Assembly: GCA_000708835.1 (NCBI GenBank)
Contig: DF236981.1
Coordinates: 62,001 to 126,000, forward strand
Direction: 5' to 3'
DNA: 64,000 nt
DNA from: Klebsormidium nitens
Taxonomy: Eukaryota > Streptophyta > Klebsormidiophyceae > Klebsormidiales > Klebsormidiaceae
Below are positions 1 to 13,400 of this stretch, in pieces. Each line of letters starts with the position of its first letter. Position 1 is the stretch's first letter. Made by a program: the position numbers and the translations under genes. Under the pieces are notes generated by a model. The model worked only from the letters and a program-made list of their open reading frames with translations, was not told the DNA's origin and searched no databases.

Positions 1-543
1 AAGAGACAACTTGGAGGAAAGCAGCACGAGGGGCCAGGGCGTCAGGCAGAACATGAACTCACGTTCTTCTTTCTGGCTCTAAATGCAGCTGAATTCTGAG
101 TGGATAAACTGGGATCCCCAGCTCCACGATGGACGCTCACGATTGGTCGAGATGAGGAAAAAGGATTCCAAGTCCCGGCTGGCCTACTTCGGAGGCAGCC
201 ACGTGGCAAACAACCTTTGCTTGAGAATCGGTACTTCACGGAGGAGAGGAAGCAACGAAGCATGCATCGATCACAGGGTTCAGCACACGTTGATTGCACA
301 ATGTCGTGTTGCAGTGGCGTGCTTCTCGCCTCATGAGCGTTCACAGAAGGCAGCTCGCTGCTGAGATTGCATTGGATACACCTTCTTAGGACTTGTACAG
401 GTAGCTCGGGGCGTCGTCGTCTTTCTCCAAAAGAAGCATTCTGGTCGATTGCCCTTCGTTCGGCCTTTGACCATCAGCCAAACGACATGCATTGAGAACC
501 AACTCTTGGAAACGTCCAGAATCCTTTGAAATCATCTGAAAGT
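1..543. other. left-edge stretch with no supported gene
   Basis: I see no convincing exon here. Two minus-strand open frames (42-344 and 386-616) have no recognisable family. The second has a plausible acceptor at 537, but its upstream exons would have to lie inside the DEG8-like gene. The stretch probably holds the promoter and 5' leader of the plus-strand protease gene. Confidence 0.5.
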
Positions 544-3500
544 ATGGCGTGCTCCTCAGCAATACAGGCTTTGAACTGCACCAATCCAGTGGCCACAACA
601 CAGAAGCTAGAGACACCTAACTTCCATATGCAAGTTGCCCCACTCAGCATTTCATCGATCTTAGGGGCCAGCCCCTGTCTGCAGACCTGGTCTCACTTCC
701 CTGCACGCATTGACAGCCTACTCCTGAGTGTGTGGCCCTCCTCTAAAACGGGCCCAGATTGCACAAGAGGAAGGCGCCACAGTAGAGTGCGCACACGAGT
801 CTGTAGTCAAGGTGAAATTTTCAACCGAGGTGCAAGCGAGGAAGGATCAAATACAAGGTGAACCGCGCTCTCTCAACATCTGCCAAGCGGTTGCCTATGT
901 CTGTGAGCTAGTGACGACTTCTTTTGGGAGGTGGGGCTAAAGAAATGGCTGAAGAACTGCGCCACATTTAGTTGCACTACCTACCACCACCACCCCCACA
1001 AAAAATCAATATCAGCGTCTGTCTGAAGATAAGAGGAAGTTGTGCCTTTTCAATACCACTGGAGAAGTGGACCGTCCACAGTTTTGACTCTCAACATCAC
1101 GGCGTTTGAGAGACCCACCATCTAATTGTCGTGACCAGATCTTTAATTTTGTGACGCTTGAAGCGGATCAGACACACCCATTGAAACTTCCGTCTGCCTT
1201 GCCGCAGCAGCCAACCGTCCACCTCAGGACGTTCATCTAATGACGATCCCCCAACCATAACACGGCGGTCCGCCATTTTTCTGGCAGCAACGCCCTCCAT
1301 GCTTGTGGCACTGCCAGGTGAAGCTTTTTTATTGCTTTTCCAAATCCTGGGGGCGACAGCTGTCGCCTTTAGTGTTGGGGTTGTTATAAAGCAAAATTGT
1401 TGAGTGCTGGTTGAACCCTGACTTTGAGAGTGCTTTTCAATTCTTTGGGAATATTATTGCGTCTTTATTCTTTCCATTTGCTTTGATTGAACTTGTCGAG
1501 ATACTTATCCTGATTGATCTGAATGATTGCAGATGAAAACGCCACAGAAAGAGAGGCACAGAAAATCCAATAACGATGCCCTTTTTTGGTCTGCAGCACA
1601 CGCATACCGGGATACAGATGTCACTCTAGAGCAAGTGACGCCCCCCATCACACCCGCGGGAAAGCTCCCGCCATCTGAGGTGTGTCCTTGATGTGCACCA
1701 ATAAAACTCAGCATTGTAATATGTGGTCGGATTGGTGCGGCAAAGTAGGGAGCCCTCAGTCAGCATGATGTTGATAATTGTCCACACTGTTGTCTTTGAT
1801 CTGAACATGGCCCTTATTTCGTCCTACCGACTGTCTCAAAGGGATCAAGAGCTTTCACTCCAGTGCATGCTTCAGACACTCACGAGCTTAGCCCTCGATG
1901 TTGACCCCTTTGCTTTTTCCTTTCTGTCGTCCAGGAGGCCACTGTACAGTTGTTTGAGCGCAGCACCTACTCGGTGGCCAATATATTCGACGTGACACTG
2001 CGGCCACAGGCGAACATGACGGGCTCCGTGGAAGTGCCCGAGGGGAATGGGTCAGGGATCGTGTGGGACTCGGACGGGCACATCGTCACAAACTATCATG
2101 GTGCAAACAGCTGACAGTTCCGTGGATGACTGAGGTTTCACCTGATGAGGGAACAACTGAATCTCGATTTGCTGCAGTTGTTCGTCAAAAAGGATAGGCC
2201 TTCTCTTTGATCTAATATAGTACATGCCAACCTCGCTCGATGGACATCAGCGGGGACATTCGGAAAATTCTTGACGCGTTGAAAGCTGCTTTCACCCGGG
2301 GTTTGTCAATTCCGTTTACCTTGCTGGTGCCTCGGAATTTCGGGAATGCCTCCCAACGATCACAAAGTGTTCACAACCCAAGTTTCTGCCAGTCTGGACG
2401 TTATTATTGCAGCCCTCATCTGTCCACCAAACGACTTTTGTGTCGCTTGCCTCATAAACTGCCGGACCCTTTTCTGAAAAAATCTTCCAAGCTTATCTCT
2501 TCTCGTTTTTATCCGCTTTCTTCTTCCCGTCTCGCTGCCGCCGCCCAGGACAATTCGCAAACAAATGAGTCAGTAGCAGATGGTGTAGTAAAGCGCTCTC
2601 AACTAAGAATGGGCTATCGTGAAGGAAAGCTTGACACGCCTCTTCCTACGCTTTCTTCCGTCAGTTGTTGGGAGCGTTTTGTCCACCAATCCGGGGACTC
2701 AGAAGGTGGTGGCGCGCGTGACGTTGTTAGGCACGGACGGCCTGCAGAAGACGTATGAAGCATTGCTGGTGGGAGCAGACCGCACCAAAGATCTGGCCGT
2801 GCTCAAGGTCAGGCCGACCCCCAAATTATCTGCTGTCTCAACCTGCTGTCTCAACCGTTGTAAAGCAAAAAATCAGAGAAAATTGTATCGTAGCCTTCAT
2901 GAATGTTGAAGTGCTGCCATGTGAGATAGAACTCTGTCTTCCAAAAGCTCAGAACGGCTCCGGAACGTTCTTTGGAAGAATTGTAAAGTGGCTTCGAATG
3001 CGTTTCCAGATCTGAACGGGTTGAACGTCCAAGTATCAACGACTCCACACCAGTCGAGCATTTTCCGGACAACGGTGATACATATCCGGGCTTGTGTTAG
3101 CATCCGTTTCAACACTCGCACATTTTACTTCGGGAACAGGCTTAGATTTGAACAGCAGAATCTACTTTGCGTCCAGACTTTGACGCTGAGAGGTGTTCAT
3201 GATGCGACACAAACATCTTGTTTCGCAGGTCAAACAGGCACCATTTGACGGGTGATGCCTTTTCGTTCGTTTGGAAAGGAAAGGCTTGCCGACGCCACAT
3301 ACATGGAGAGAACTGGTGCAAGTCGAAAAGGCCAAGTATAAGGCTCTTGCCTTTGACATACCGCCTCCTTCTTCCTTGCCAGGTGTCAGCTCCGCCGTCA
3401 GTGTTGCGCCCTTTGCAGTTGGGCGATTCCAGCCTCCTACGAGTGGGGCAGCGATGTCTGGCAATCGGGAATCCTTTTGGCTTCGATCATACGCTAACAA

Positions 3501-5282
3501 CTGGCGTCGTGAGCGGACTTGACCGCGACATCCAGTCCGTCACGGGAGTGCTCATCGGAGGGGGCATCCAGACGGATGCAGCGATCAATCCAGGAAACAG
3601 GTACGCTTGACGACCAGACAACCTTGTCATAAATTGCAATTTTTTCGTGCAATTTTTTTCGTGCTTCGCTCTGTTAGACGCCTTCTACACTGGCCTGTGG
3701 TTTCACGAACCCGGATGAGTCTGCTCTCCGACATCGCAGTTTGTGCACAAGCAAGGAGCCGTACCCCTTGTTTTCTTATCTCCCAGAATGCTATCATAAA
3801 AGATGTCGGTTTGTCTGGTTGATACTTACAGCGGATTACCTTCAACAAACGGCCCATTACGTGGCTGTTCCCAAGATAGCCGATCAAATAAACTGGACCT
3901 CCCGCTTGGCACGCGAACTGCACCGAAGGTCGAGGCGTGCAGGTGCAATGTCCCAACGACCACATTCATGACAAAAGCTGACCTGATCATCTACGAATCA
4001 GAGTGCTGGAACGTCTGTCCAAATGGACGCTCTCCAATTGGCGCAAGACTGGCACGAATATAGGGTTTTCGAAGACGCCGACGCACAAGTTCTTGGGGGT
4101 TTTTGACGAACTTCCTGGGGCGATTTACCCATTTGAAAAAGATCAAACCGAGGTCTTGCGTCTCGCACACAACTCAACCACTGAACAGTCAGTTGCTTTT
4201 GTCCCCAGCGGCGGCCCGCTTCTGAACAGCCGCGGCGAGCTGATCGGCATCAACACGGCCATCTACAGTCGGTCCGGGACGTCGTCGGGCATCGGGTTCG
4301 CCATCCCGGCGGCCACCGTGCAGCGCGTGGTGCCGCAGCTCATCCAGTACGGCAGGGTGAGGCGCGCAGCTAGGACGCGGGTCCGAAACCCGACTGGGTT
4401 AGCGTTATGGTTAATGGTTCGGAGCCGCTGCGAACTGATAGAACGGCCTTGAAATGAGACACAGTTGGTTAGAGCTTTGGCTTGACCACTTCCAACACTG
4501 GGAGCGGATGGGAGAGAGTGTTTTCAGCCGCCAGCCCTGCTTGCTTGACCCTTTCGTCGAGAATGGTCACAACCCGTGTGTTTCAACCCTCAAATCGTGG
4601 CGCGCTCATTCTTTTGAGCCCGCAGTGTTGGTTAGGGGCCTGCCAAGCGACTTAGGGCTGTTACTCTGGGTGCCAAGCAAAGCTGTCGTCGGCGACAAGC
4701 CTGTCGCGCCACCACCTGTGTCAACATGATTTAGATTGCTTACAGGTCCGCAAGCGCGGAGTTGTAACAATGTCGCACTCTTTGATTCGATTCTCGGAAA
4801 AGTGCCAGCTGCTCGTGCCAGCTAAAAGCTCTTCGTCGAAGACTGACTGACTGGACGACTCCAAGTGCACAGCGATTGTTGACCCGATATTTGCAGAAAT
4901 CTGTGGTGAAAGTTTTTCGACGTGCCCTGGGCTCAGCGACTTCCTTTTGGTGCAGGTTATGCGGCCGAGCCTGGCCGTTCAAATTGCCAACGAACTCGTG
5001 GCTCGACAGGTTGATGTTTCTTCGGGAGCGCTAATTCTGGCGGTAACTCCAAACAGCGCAGCGGCGAAAGCGGGGCTGCTGCCGACGCGGCGGGGGCTGG
5101 GAGGAAACATCGTTCGGGGGGATGTTATTGTGGGCTTGAATGACACCCCCATTGTGAAACCCATCGACTTGGCAAAAACGTTTGATACCCTCCAAGTAGG
5201 AGTGACGGTCACGCTCAAGGTACAAAGGGAAGGTCAGCTACTCGAGTTGCCTGTCGCACTTGAAGAGAGTTCGGGACGGTGA
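544..5282 (+). CDS. DEG8: DEG8-like plastid lumenal serine protease, 8 exons
   Basis: Trypsin-fold DegP/HtrA protease of the DEG5/DEG8 type; in plants DEG5 and DEG8 act in the thylakoid lumen and help degrade damaged D1 during photosystem II repair. Exons: 544-857, 1208-1317, 1630-1679, 1935-2100, 2665-2807, 3383-3600, 4209-4356, 4956-5282. The phases match throughout and give about 491 residues. The catalytic triad is visible: His213 in TNYH, Asp256 in DLAVLK and Ser334 in GNSGG, whose codon is split by an intron. The stretch FDVTLRPQ...MTGSVE.PEGNGSG is typical of DEG8 rather than DEG1. One C-terminal PDZ domain covers about residues 383-485. The N-terminus is Ser/Thr-rich, then has RR at 124-125 before a hydrophobic run, as in a bipartite plastid and Tat lumen signal. 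Exons 1 and 2 are the least certain because they rest on phase and composition; the rest is firm. Its 3' end faces the Nudix-like gene. Confidence 0.9.
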
Positions 5283-6780
5283 GAAAGTTTTGATACTCGT
5301 TGGATCATGGTTCTGTCGATCATGTAGCAAAGGACTCCAGGATGTCTGGAGCTCTGGTTTTTGTTCGGCGCTTGCAGCCTGCGTCACCAGCTTGCTGTGT
5401 ACATGACAGACTCTACAGACCATGTCAAAGTTAAGGCAATCTCAGGTTGATAGTTCCTGCAGATGGCTGCCAACATCGTGCCAGCTGCTCCCCTCAAAAA
5501 CGTTGGACGGCTGCCATCACTGCATTCTTTGAACTCGGCTTTGAAGACTGCTAGCGACAGTATGTAGTCAACTCTTGCATGTCGCACGAAGCCCATGATG
5601 ATGTGCCAGTGCCACGCGGCTTTCAAGCTGTTCAAAATGGTACATACTGCATCATCTCGAGAGGCACGATGGTAACTTCTATTAGTAGGCGGTATTGATT
5701 GACAAAGCATGCAGGCTATGCGTGTTGTTTGCGGATCCTCAGATCAGCTAATAGGCCGCATCATTGTCCTCTGTATGCACGCCGGGCGTGGCGCACACCA
5801 TGTTACATGGGATTAATAAATTATTGTAAGTATGCATGATTATATATTAGTATACTGCGGGGCGCCATATGCATAGCGTCACTGCAGCGGCCAGCTCAAT
5901 GAACCTGATTTGTGGCAATTTGACCAGCCACTGGATGATGGTCCCTTTTCACAACACGCTGTAGCCATGGTGCATATACGGCCGCATGCGGCCGCCCATA
6001 TATAGGCTTCTCATGGCATACAATCTTTACGACTCATATTGTTGTGTCATGTGCTTATGCTTCTACACTATCCCAGACGATTTTGCCAACTCTCCTCAAT
6101 ACTGATATGCTTGTGTATTTAGCGTCACCGTCCAGATTGGCAGCATTGCTAGGGCGCAGCCTAGTTGCTCAAAGGCGGTCAGCTAGATGGATAAGAAGTT
6201 TACTTACCATAGTAGTTAGATGCATATGGCACTTACGTAAAAGCAGAGATCTCTGAATGATACTCTCTCTCGACTGAATGATACTAGGAAAGCCTTGAAG
6301 CAACTCAATTGATGCAAACGGAACATGGATTGAGAAGCTGTACACTACTAGATACAATTTGATATAGGGTTTCCACTCGTTCCTGGGAGTGGAACGATCG
6401 AACAGGCCTTTCAATTGCAATCAAGGCCTAGCTTGAAACTTAGGGTGAGCTTGAAGAGACATGATAAGAAGCTGCATTGAGGGGCCGCACAGAGCGAACT
6501 CAAACATCAGCAAGAAACAAAAGTGTGGCCTCATGATCAGAACTTCGAAAAGTCTAGACAAAGTTGAGACAGCTTTTCATTGCCCCTTCAGATGGGACTC
6601 AAATGAAGCCAGGTCAATAATTGTACAACTCATAACAAAACTGGTCTTCTGACACTACCAGACCTAGGCATTTTACAGCAGTCAAATCTGGTTGAATGGT
6701 TACTACGCTAGCGTCATCACACAAGAATAACCTATGATCAATTCAAATATACAACACTGGTTTGAACAACCAATCCCAAA
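5283..6780. other. intergenic spacer between convergent genes
   Basis: The spacer lies between the stop codons of the protease and the Nudix-like gene. It is AT-richer than the exons and holds only short, unrelated open frames. I find no RNA gene, repeat family or further exon. The 3' untranslated regions of both genes must lie here. Confidence 0.6.
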
Positions 6781-8509
6781 CTAATCTGGGGCTGTCTTTC
6801 CTATTTCCTCCTCTCGCCTCCACACCCAATGGTGTGTGCGCACTCCTACTGTCCTCCCCCCCAGAGCAACCCCATTCCCGTTCACGTTCCCCTTCACGTC
6901 AATGTGCTGGTCTGCTGCAGGGCCGCTGCCGCTGCAACAAGCCTCCCCCTCGTTTTCCACAGTTTCAAACGCCCTTTCTGGCAGGTCTCGTACGACCGCC
7001 TTTATGCTATGCAAAACGTATCGCGTCGGCAACCCTGGGTATGAGCACGACTCCCTCTCCTCATCTTCCCTCTCGTAGGTGCCAGGGAGCAAGCGGACCT
7101 TATCCCTTGCGCCTAGCTCGGACCCCAACTCCTCGTAAATGCCCCGCAAGCAGGCAGCTTCAACACCCTCCCCTGCAAACCAAGGCGCCGACTTTTAGCG
7201 ACAGCAATTTCAGGAAGGCACTGTACAGGGTCATCACTTGTTTCTCCCTGGCCCGTCATTTTCATTGGTTATCTACAACATTTTGTCAAGCATTCGGAAA
7301 TTGAAACACAATGGTCAGCAACATGCATGCTTGGATCCAAAGCAACCCAAGCAAACATTGTAAATCCAGCTGCCCGCATTCAGCACCTGACACACCCAAT
7401 CGAGCAAGAATGCCGCACAATCAAGTGGAGACAGACCTCAACCATTGGGACAGCCCCTGTGATCCGAGAAGCTGACCACCTGCCTTGATGGCTAAGAATC
7501 CAGACGAGCGAGCAAAGCAAGAAACCCCAAGACAAGGCCGCAGATGAACGGCAGAACCAGCAGGGGCTTGGACTGATTCCAAATTCAAGGAGACCTCACC
7601 AGGCTTCATCTTCTCGGAGAGGGGCCTGTTCCTCGGCCGCCTCGTCCCATTCCCCATGCTCTGGTGCGACTCTACCAGTACCAGCCCCTCGGAGCTCAGG
7701 ATCTTCACCGACGCAACATGGACCGTCCGTCTCGGCGGCATCCCGTCTTCCAGTGAAATCTCGCCCTCCTGCAGCTCCTGAAACAGGTTTGCTACCGGCT
7801 TGGTCCCCTTGAGCAGGCCCCACTGTGGGACCTGTGCGGCAGTCTCCGCTGGCAACCGCTGAGCCAGCCACTCTGCCAACGCCTGTGCAGACCCCAACTC
7901 TACCGCAGTCACGCACTGCTCCCCTAAGCACAGATCGGCCACAGGCTCCTCCCCCGCTGCAAATACCGACTCCGTGCTGCTCGCCAACCCCCCTGATGCG
8001 CCGTATGCCCTTTCCAACTCAGCCGCTGCGTTTGAGCTCTCCCTTGCACCTTCCAATTCACTGCTCCGTTCCTCTATGACTGCCATGTCCATGCTGTGCA
8101 CCCGGTAGAGAGTGTGCCACAACCTCCGCCTAACTGCGCTATATTGGTCCTGCTCTTGACCCGCACCCTGCTGCCAAGGACCGGCGAAAGCCTCCTCAGG
8201 AGCTGTCTCCGTGGGGTACGCCCCGCGGGAGGCAAGGGCTTGGGTTTTGGTAGGGGACTCTGGAAGCGACCTCTTGGCGGCCGTGTTGGCAATGCTGCGG
8301 GAACTTAGCGGCCACGATGCCTCCTCGTCCAAAGATGCAGTAGGGAAGGGGCAGCTCTTGGTTCTAACTAGGTTAGGGCTGGAATGGTTGGGAACCCCAG
8401 GGCTGGCAGGTGGAGTTGGACCAAAACCAAAGCGTTTGCCTAAGGAGGGGCCGGCTGTGTTGACTTTAAGGTTCGGAAGGGGCACCCTGACAAGACTCCT
8501 TGCTGCCAT
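6781..8509 (-). CDS. Nudix-like protein with degenerate Nudix box, 2 exons
   Basis: Exon 1 is 8509-7600 and exon 2 is 7172-6781; joined in phase they give 433 residues. The chosen start is the MAARSL methionine; the frame stays open further upstream but that part looks like untranslated leader. Residues 1 to about 265 are low-complexity and may include a transit peptide. From about 265 the protein resembles plant Nudix-like proteins: EKMKPGEGVEAACLRG then IYEELG forms the Nudix helix across the splice junction. The consensus is GX5EX7REUXEEXGU. The Glu before X7, the Arg and the EE pair are kept, but the first Gly is Glu and the RE is RG, so hydrolase activity is doubtful. The tail has SYPGLPTRYVLH and a closing HHWVWRREEE. 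I do not know its substrate. It diverges from the recycling-factor gene. Confidence 0.75.
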
Positions 8510-10459
8510 TGCTTGCGGCTGCTCAAAGCCACAAAGCCATCGTTCTGACTGCAAAACCAAGAACACAGCCATATGAGCATGAAACAGAACACAGCCATCT
8601 GAACAACTAAGACCGAGGTGAATGCCTGAATCTAGTGAATCCCTACCAGAGCATGTTTCGCTGCGACCGTCAAAGCAAAGGCATATGCAGGTCATTGAAA
8701 GTAGACCAAACCCTTGTGCTCAACGGACACATCTCCACATGAAGTACCTGGAAATTATTCAGCTTAGCGGGAAGGGACAACATTTTCTGAGCAGGATTCC
8801 CAAGATCACCAATACAAGCGGATTCACAAGCTGCAGCAAACTCAACCTGAACGAATTGATAGGGGCCTCCCATAGCCTTCAAAAGCAGGGCAGAAACAAA
8901 CCTGTAGGATCAAAGACATGGGAAAAGAACTCACCAACTGATGAGCAGACTTCCTTAGGCCCGTATGCAACGACCCTTTTGGACACTAACCGCAGCTTGA
9001 CCTTCAAATGCTGCTTAGTGTACAGACTCTCTTGCAAAGCATTGTAACAACCAACCGAGCCCTCCCTACTTCAGATTGTGCCTTCCCGTTCTTCGGCAAC
9101 AACCTTTAAACTCCCCACTCCGCAAGTTGCAACTTCTCCAAACCCAACTCAAAAGCTGTCATGCCAGCAAGCCTACTCCTGATTTGCAGATATTCCTATG
9201 TGCCCAGAACCGCCACAGGTGCTGTGGACAGAATCCTACGATACGCCTTCCTAAAAGTAAGAAACCAACATCAACTGAACAGTGCTGCGAGCGACAGTAC
9301 CGGTATTCCCCGTCTCAACTCAGCAAGGACGAAGATGACATTGAGAGCACAGACTGACAATGGCGCGATGGTGGAAAGTGACAAGTCGCCTTTGCTGTTC
9401 CGAGTTCGGCTGAGGTTCAACCGGGCGGTCGTCTTCTTCTTCAACCTGTGTCTATCCACTTGTCGACGTGGTCGCTTCCCTGGCCTTGATTTGGGTCTCT
9501 CATATCAGAGACTGCCACGCTGGAACCTGCAAAACCCTCGAAGACGCGGCTACAAGCCCCCAGGGGGCCGCGGCGTGCATATGCGCAACCGGTCACGCCG
9601 CGGCCGCACTAGTACTTTGCGATCCAGGCTCGCGCGCACATATGCGCCAGGGCAACTTGCCAAAAAGAATGCCACCGTGAGTGCATTTTGTCAAGGTCAC
9701 GCTGTATTATTCTGTAATTTGGACAGCTAGGCGCACAAAGGGTTCAGCCACGAAGAGGTCAGCACTGAGCAGTGATAATGGCGTCTGCTTTGCATTGTGC
9801 TACAAATGCAGGGGGAACCATCGCACTTGCGGGGTCGTGGAAGCGCACAAGGGCCACAGGTACAAAGTGTGCAGGGCTTTTATGCTTTGATTGCAGCACC
9901 TAGAGATACTGCCACCCCGATGGGTGAAAATTTGTGTTTCAACTCAATTGGAGTCAGCAAGTTATAATTCTGGAACATTACTCTCCTTGTCATCCTTGGG
10001 CTGCTTCTGCTCCCTCACTGATTTGTTGTGGCACTGTCATTCCCCTTGCTGGCCCGCTCCTCTAGTTGCAAAATTGAGCCATGAACAACGTTCTGATGTT
10101 TGGAAACTGTTGTAGACGTATTCCATTTTCCATGCACTTGCAGTGAATACCCTGCCTCTGGTGGTGAAAGCCAGCTCCAGTCCCAGGCCTCAATTGCCGG
10201 CGCCTGCATTTGCAACGCCTCACCCCGTTAGCTCTAAATTGGGACAGGCTTTGTGGCTAAGAAAGCATGTTGGTCACCATGACTCAAGCGGACTGGATCG
10301 GTGAGTCAACAGATTTGCTGACAATGAAGCAAGTCGGTGATACACCATCCCAACACTCGGTCTTGCATCGCTGGTCTGGTGAGGGCATCTTTCCTTGTGC
10401 TGCATTGAGCAGATTTTTATTAGAGTGAGTTCATCCCATATATACGTCCCTGTCAACAG
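8510..10459. promoter_or_regulatory. divergent spacer and unresolved 5' part of the RRF gene
   Basis: This stretch lies between the Nudix-like start codon and the first firm RRF exon. It should carry promoters for both directions. A possible upstream RRF exon ends at 9677 before a GTGAGT donor: in the frame open from 9414 it leaves phase 2, which fits the next exon. That frame has ATGs at 9642 and 9669 only, so the true start and transit peptide may lie in another exon I cannot place. Confidence 0.4.
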
Positions 10460-13400
10460 GAGTCGAGATTCGCAAGTGTGTAAAGCCACTGAGGAGATCA
10501 GCACCATGTGCGAAGAGATTGAGCTAGAAACGGTGAGCTGCCAAAATTGACTCCCGGAAGCAATCCGTGCATCACAAAACTTCAAGCTGGATGAGGCACT
10601 GATCTGTGAAACCTTGCATGGGATATCATGTGGCGGCCTGTTTGTTCTGCTCTTTGCTGATTTCAAAAACATGCGGCTTGAGTACGTGACTCAAAGTTTG
10701 AGTTGCTGGCAAGCAGGTTTCACTTTCATGACATATCAGCCTTTGACCTGACCTGGAGTCCAAGTGTGCAGGAAGAAAAAATGGAGAAGTGCATTGAGTC
10801 CGTACGGGCAAAGTTCAACAGTGTGCGGACAGGAAGGGCAAGCACCTCCCTCCTTGATCGTGTGGAGGTGAGTTCCCTAGTAAATTTGAAAATTTTCTAC
10901 CACCACTTAACGTGGGGTATAACTCGGGGCAAATCGGCTGCATTGCTCAAAGTATGGGCCAGACTCACATCGCTGCTTGCAACGAAGTTAATTTGCTTAT
11001 CATCACAGCAGCGGAAGACCTGCTTGTATGCAAGTCCCACTTGCAGTGTTCAAGTTGCGAACTTGATTGTGAGCAGTGCTGCTTACCAGCAATGTTTCTG
11101 CCCCCGGTGGGGTTTGAAAGAAGAAGAGACAGAGTGCATGACATGTTGCTACGGAGTTCAGATTCTGCTCCTCTGACACTTCCTCAGCCTCCTCGAGTGG
11201 TCAAAAACTGCGGTTGCATCAATACGGCTAGGCATGGGGCCAAGTCCAGGGTCGGAAAGTTTCCATGTTATCCAAAAAGTTTCTGCTCCCTGTTTGGTGC
11301 CGTAGGTTGATTACTATGGTGTCCCTGTCATCCTCAAGAGCCTTGCCAACATCAGCACCCCTGACGCTAGTTCGATTCTCATCCAACCATTTGACAAGTC
11401 CAGGTAGGGCACCTTTTCAATCCAGTTGCAAAATCTGTACTCAACAATCATAATCTTGGCTGGTAATGTATGTAGCTTCAGGTCGAACCACTTTCCAACC
11501 TCCTCTTTTCATTCTTAGATCTAGGATCAGCACAAAGAACCGAGACCCTATTCCAAAACATTGCAGCAAGCATCCCAAGGTTTGGCGAACATATTCGAAC
11601 CTGACACCATGATATCATTATCACCACCTCTGACATGGCCTTTTACATGGACGCCTGATGAAAGAGTTCCCTGCTCCTGCAGCATCACGGCGATCTCGAA
11701 AGCCCTGTTGCAGTCCGATCTCGGCCTGACGCCCACGAACGACGGCACAGTCATCCGACTCAACATCCCGCCCCTCACGGGGGACAGGAGAAAGGTACGC
11801 TAGCAGCTATTGCCAGTTGTCTATCTCATTTTCGAGCTTTCAAATTGTCCTTTGGAAGGAAAGTGCTGGGTTTCTGAGGCTTCCGACCAGCTTTATGAAG
11901 CAAGGAGCAGCAACCATTTGGAGTAACGGAGGCAGGACTACTCTTTTGCGTACATCAGAACATCACGAATCTGGCCACAACGTGTGCGTTTGCCACCGAC
12001 ACTGTGATTTCTAGTGGAGATTTTGGTCCTTCAGATTCGCTCGAATCGTTGCACATTTGCTTCTGAGCAATCGGCTTTCGAAAAGACTTCACTTGCAACT
12101 CTCAACGGAGAACAACCGTCAAGGCAGATGCTCGGACAAGTTGCAAAAATTCGTTGCTTTAACTGTGTTATTTGTTTCTTATCAGGAACTGGTGAAAACA
12201 ATCGGAAAGCTAGCAGAGGACGGCAGGGTGAGCGGCCCCCGTTCCTCGGTTCTCTGATTACCATTCATGAGCGCAGCTCCTTGAAGCTTGAGCTCGGCTC
12301 TCAGTCTCATTGAGCAACGCGTTACTTTAAAGCTACTTGCGGCAATTTTGCCATTATGTTTCCACCTCGAACGGTCTGCTGATCTTGGACCATATGATCG
12401 ACGAAGGAAGGACATCTGTTGGATCACGATTGGGACCGAGACCATGGTGGCAAGCTTGATGCAAAGAGCAGTACGTAGGATTCATGTCTGGTAGAGAAAC
12501 ACAACAACGAAGGAGCTGAAAGCAGTATCTGAGACCCTCGTGAGGCATTTTGCTTGGCCCGTAAAGACGTGTTCTTTTGCTTCTCTTTATCCTCCTTTTT
12601 GACGCCAAGGATCTCAGGGGCTTGAAGTCGTCACCTGATCGTGTTCCAATCTCACGTGCAGATTGCCATCCGGAATGTTCGAAGGGACGCCATTAAGAAG
12701 TTCGAGAAGATGGAGAAGGTGCGCGCTCCGGTGTCCTCCTCCAGTTTGTTGCCAGTACTGGCTCTTTTTGTAGGCGCGTCGTTCAGAAGTCTCTCCCGCG
12801 TATTTTGCCCTGAAAATGTGTTTTGGCGATCGCACCAAGTCTCCGCTTAGGTTTGCAAACACAGGTCGCGCATCGACGGACCCTCTTTCCGTGCTCTTTC
12901 TAAGCTTCCGCTTCCGTGCAGGATGGCGAACTGTCGGAAGACAATCTGCGGGACTACGAGGACACTGTACAAGTGAGCAGACCTCTCTCAGTCTCTTCCG
13001 CTCCAACTCATTTTGCTCTTGCTACAACCATTCGCCGCACGGAGCTGGTTCGCGTATGAACGTTCTACTGGCCACTGTGGTCAGCTCGTTCTTGTTCCGT
13101 CCACTTCAAACGGATCCTCGTGCAGAAAAGTTTGTCCAGGCAGAAGCTTGACAACGCTGTTGGACTGCCGTGCAGAAAATGACGGACAAGTATGTGAAGA
13201 AGGTAGATGAGCTCTACAAAGCGAAGGAAAAGGTGAGGTTGCATCTCGCGGGCGCACTCACTCGGCCAAGCAGACTGTATTCTTTCAATCTTTCGCGGTT
13301 GAGTGTGAAAGACGATAGGCAGCTTGAAGGCGGAATGATGCTGAGTTCTATTGTGTACAGCTCCTCATTTGTGGATGCAATCGACTCTAGCTAGGTTTCG

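Noticed and set aside
386-616. Minus-strand frame with a TTTCAG-like acceptor at 537 and an acidic end (KDDDAPSYLYKS)
   Set aside because: It looks a little like a last exon, but its upstream exons would need to overlap the protease gene on the other strand, and I recognise no family.
9161-9677. Frame with MPASLLLICRYSY... as the first RRF exon
   Set aside because: Ending at the 9677 donor it leaves phase 0, which does not fit the phase-2 entry of the exon at 10460; a different frame of the same stretch does fit.
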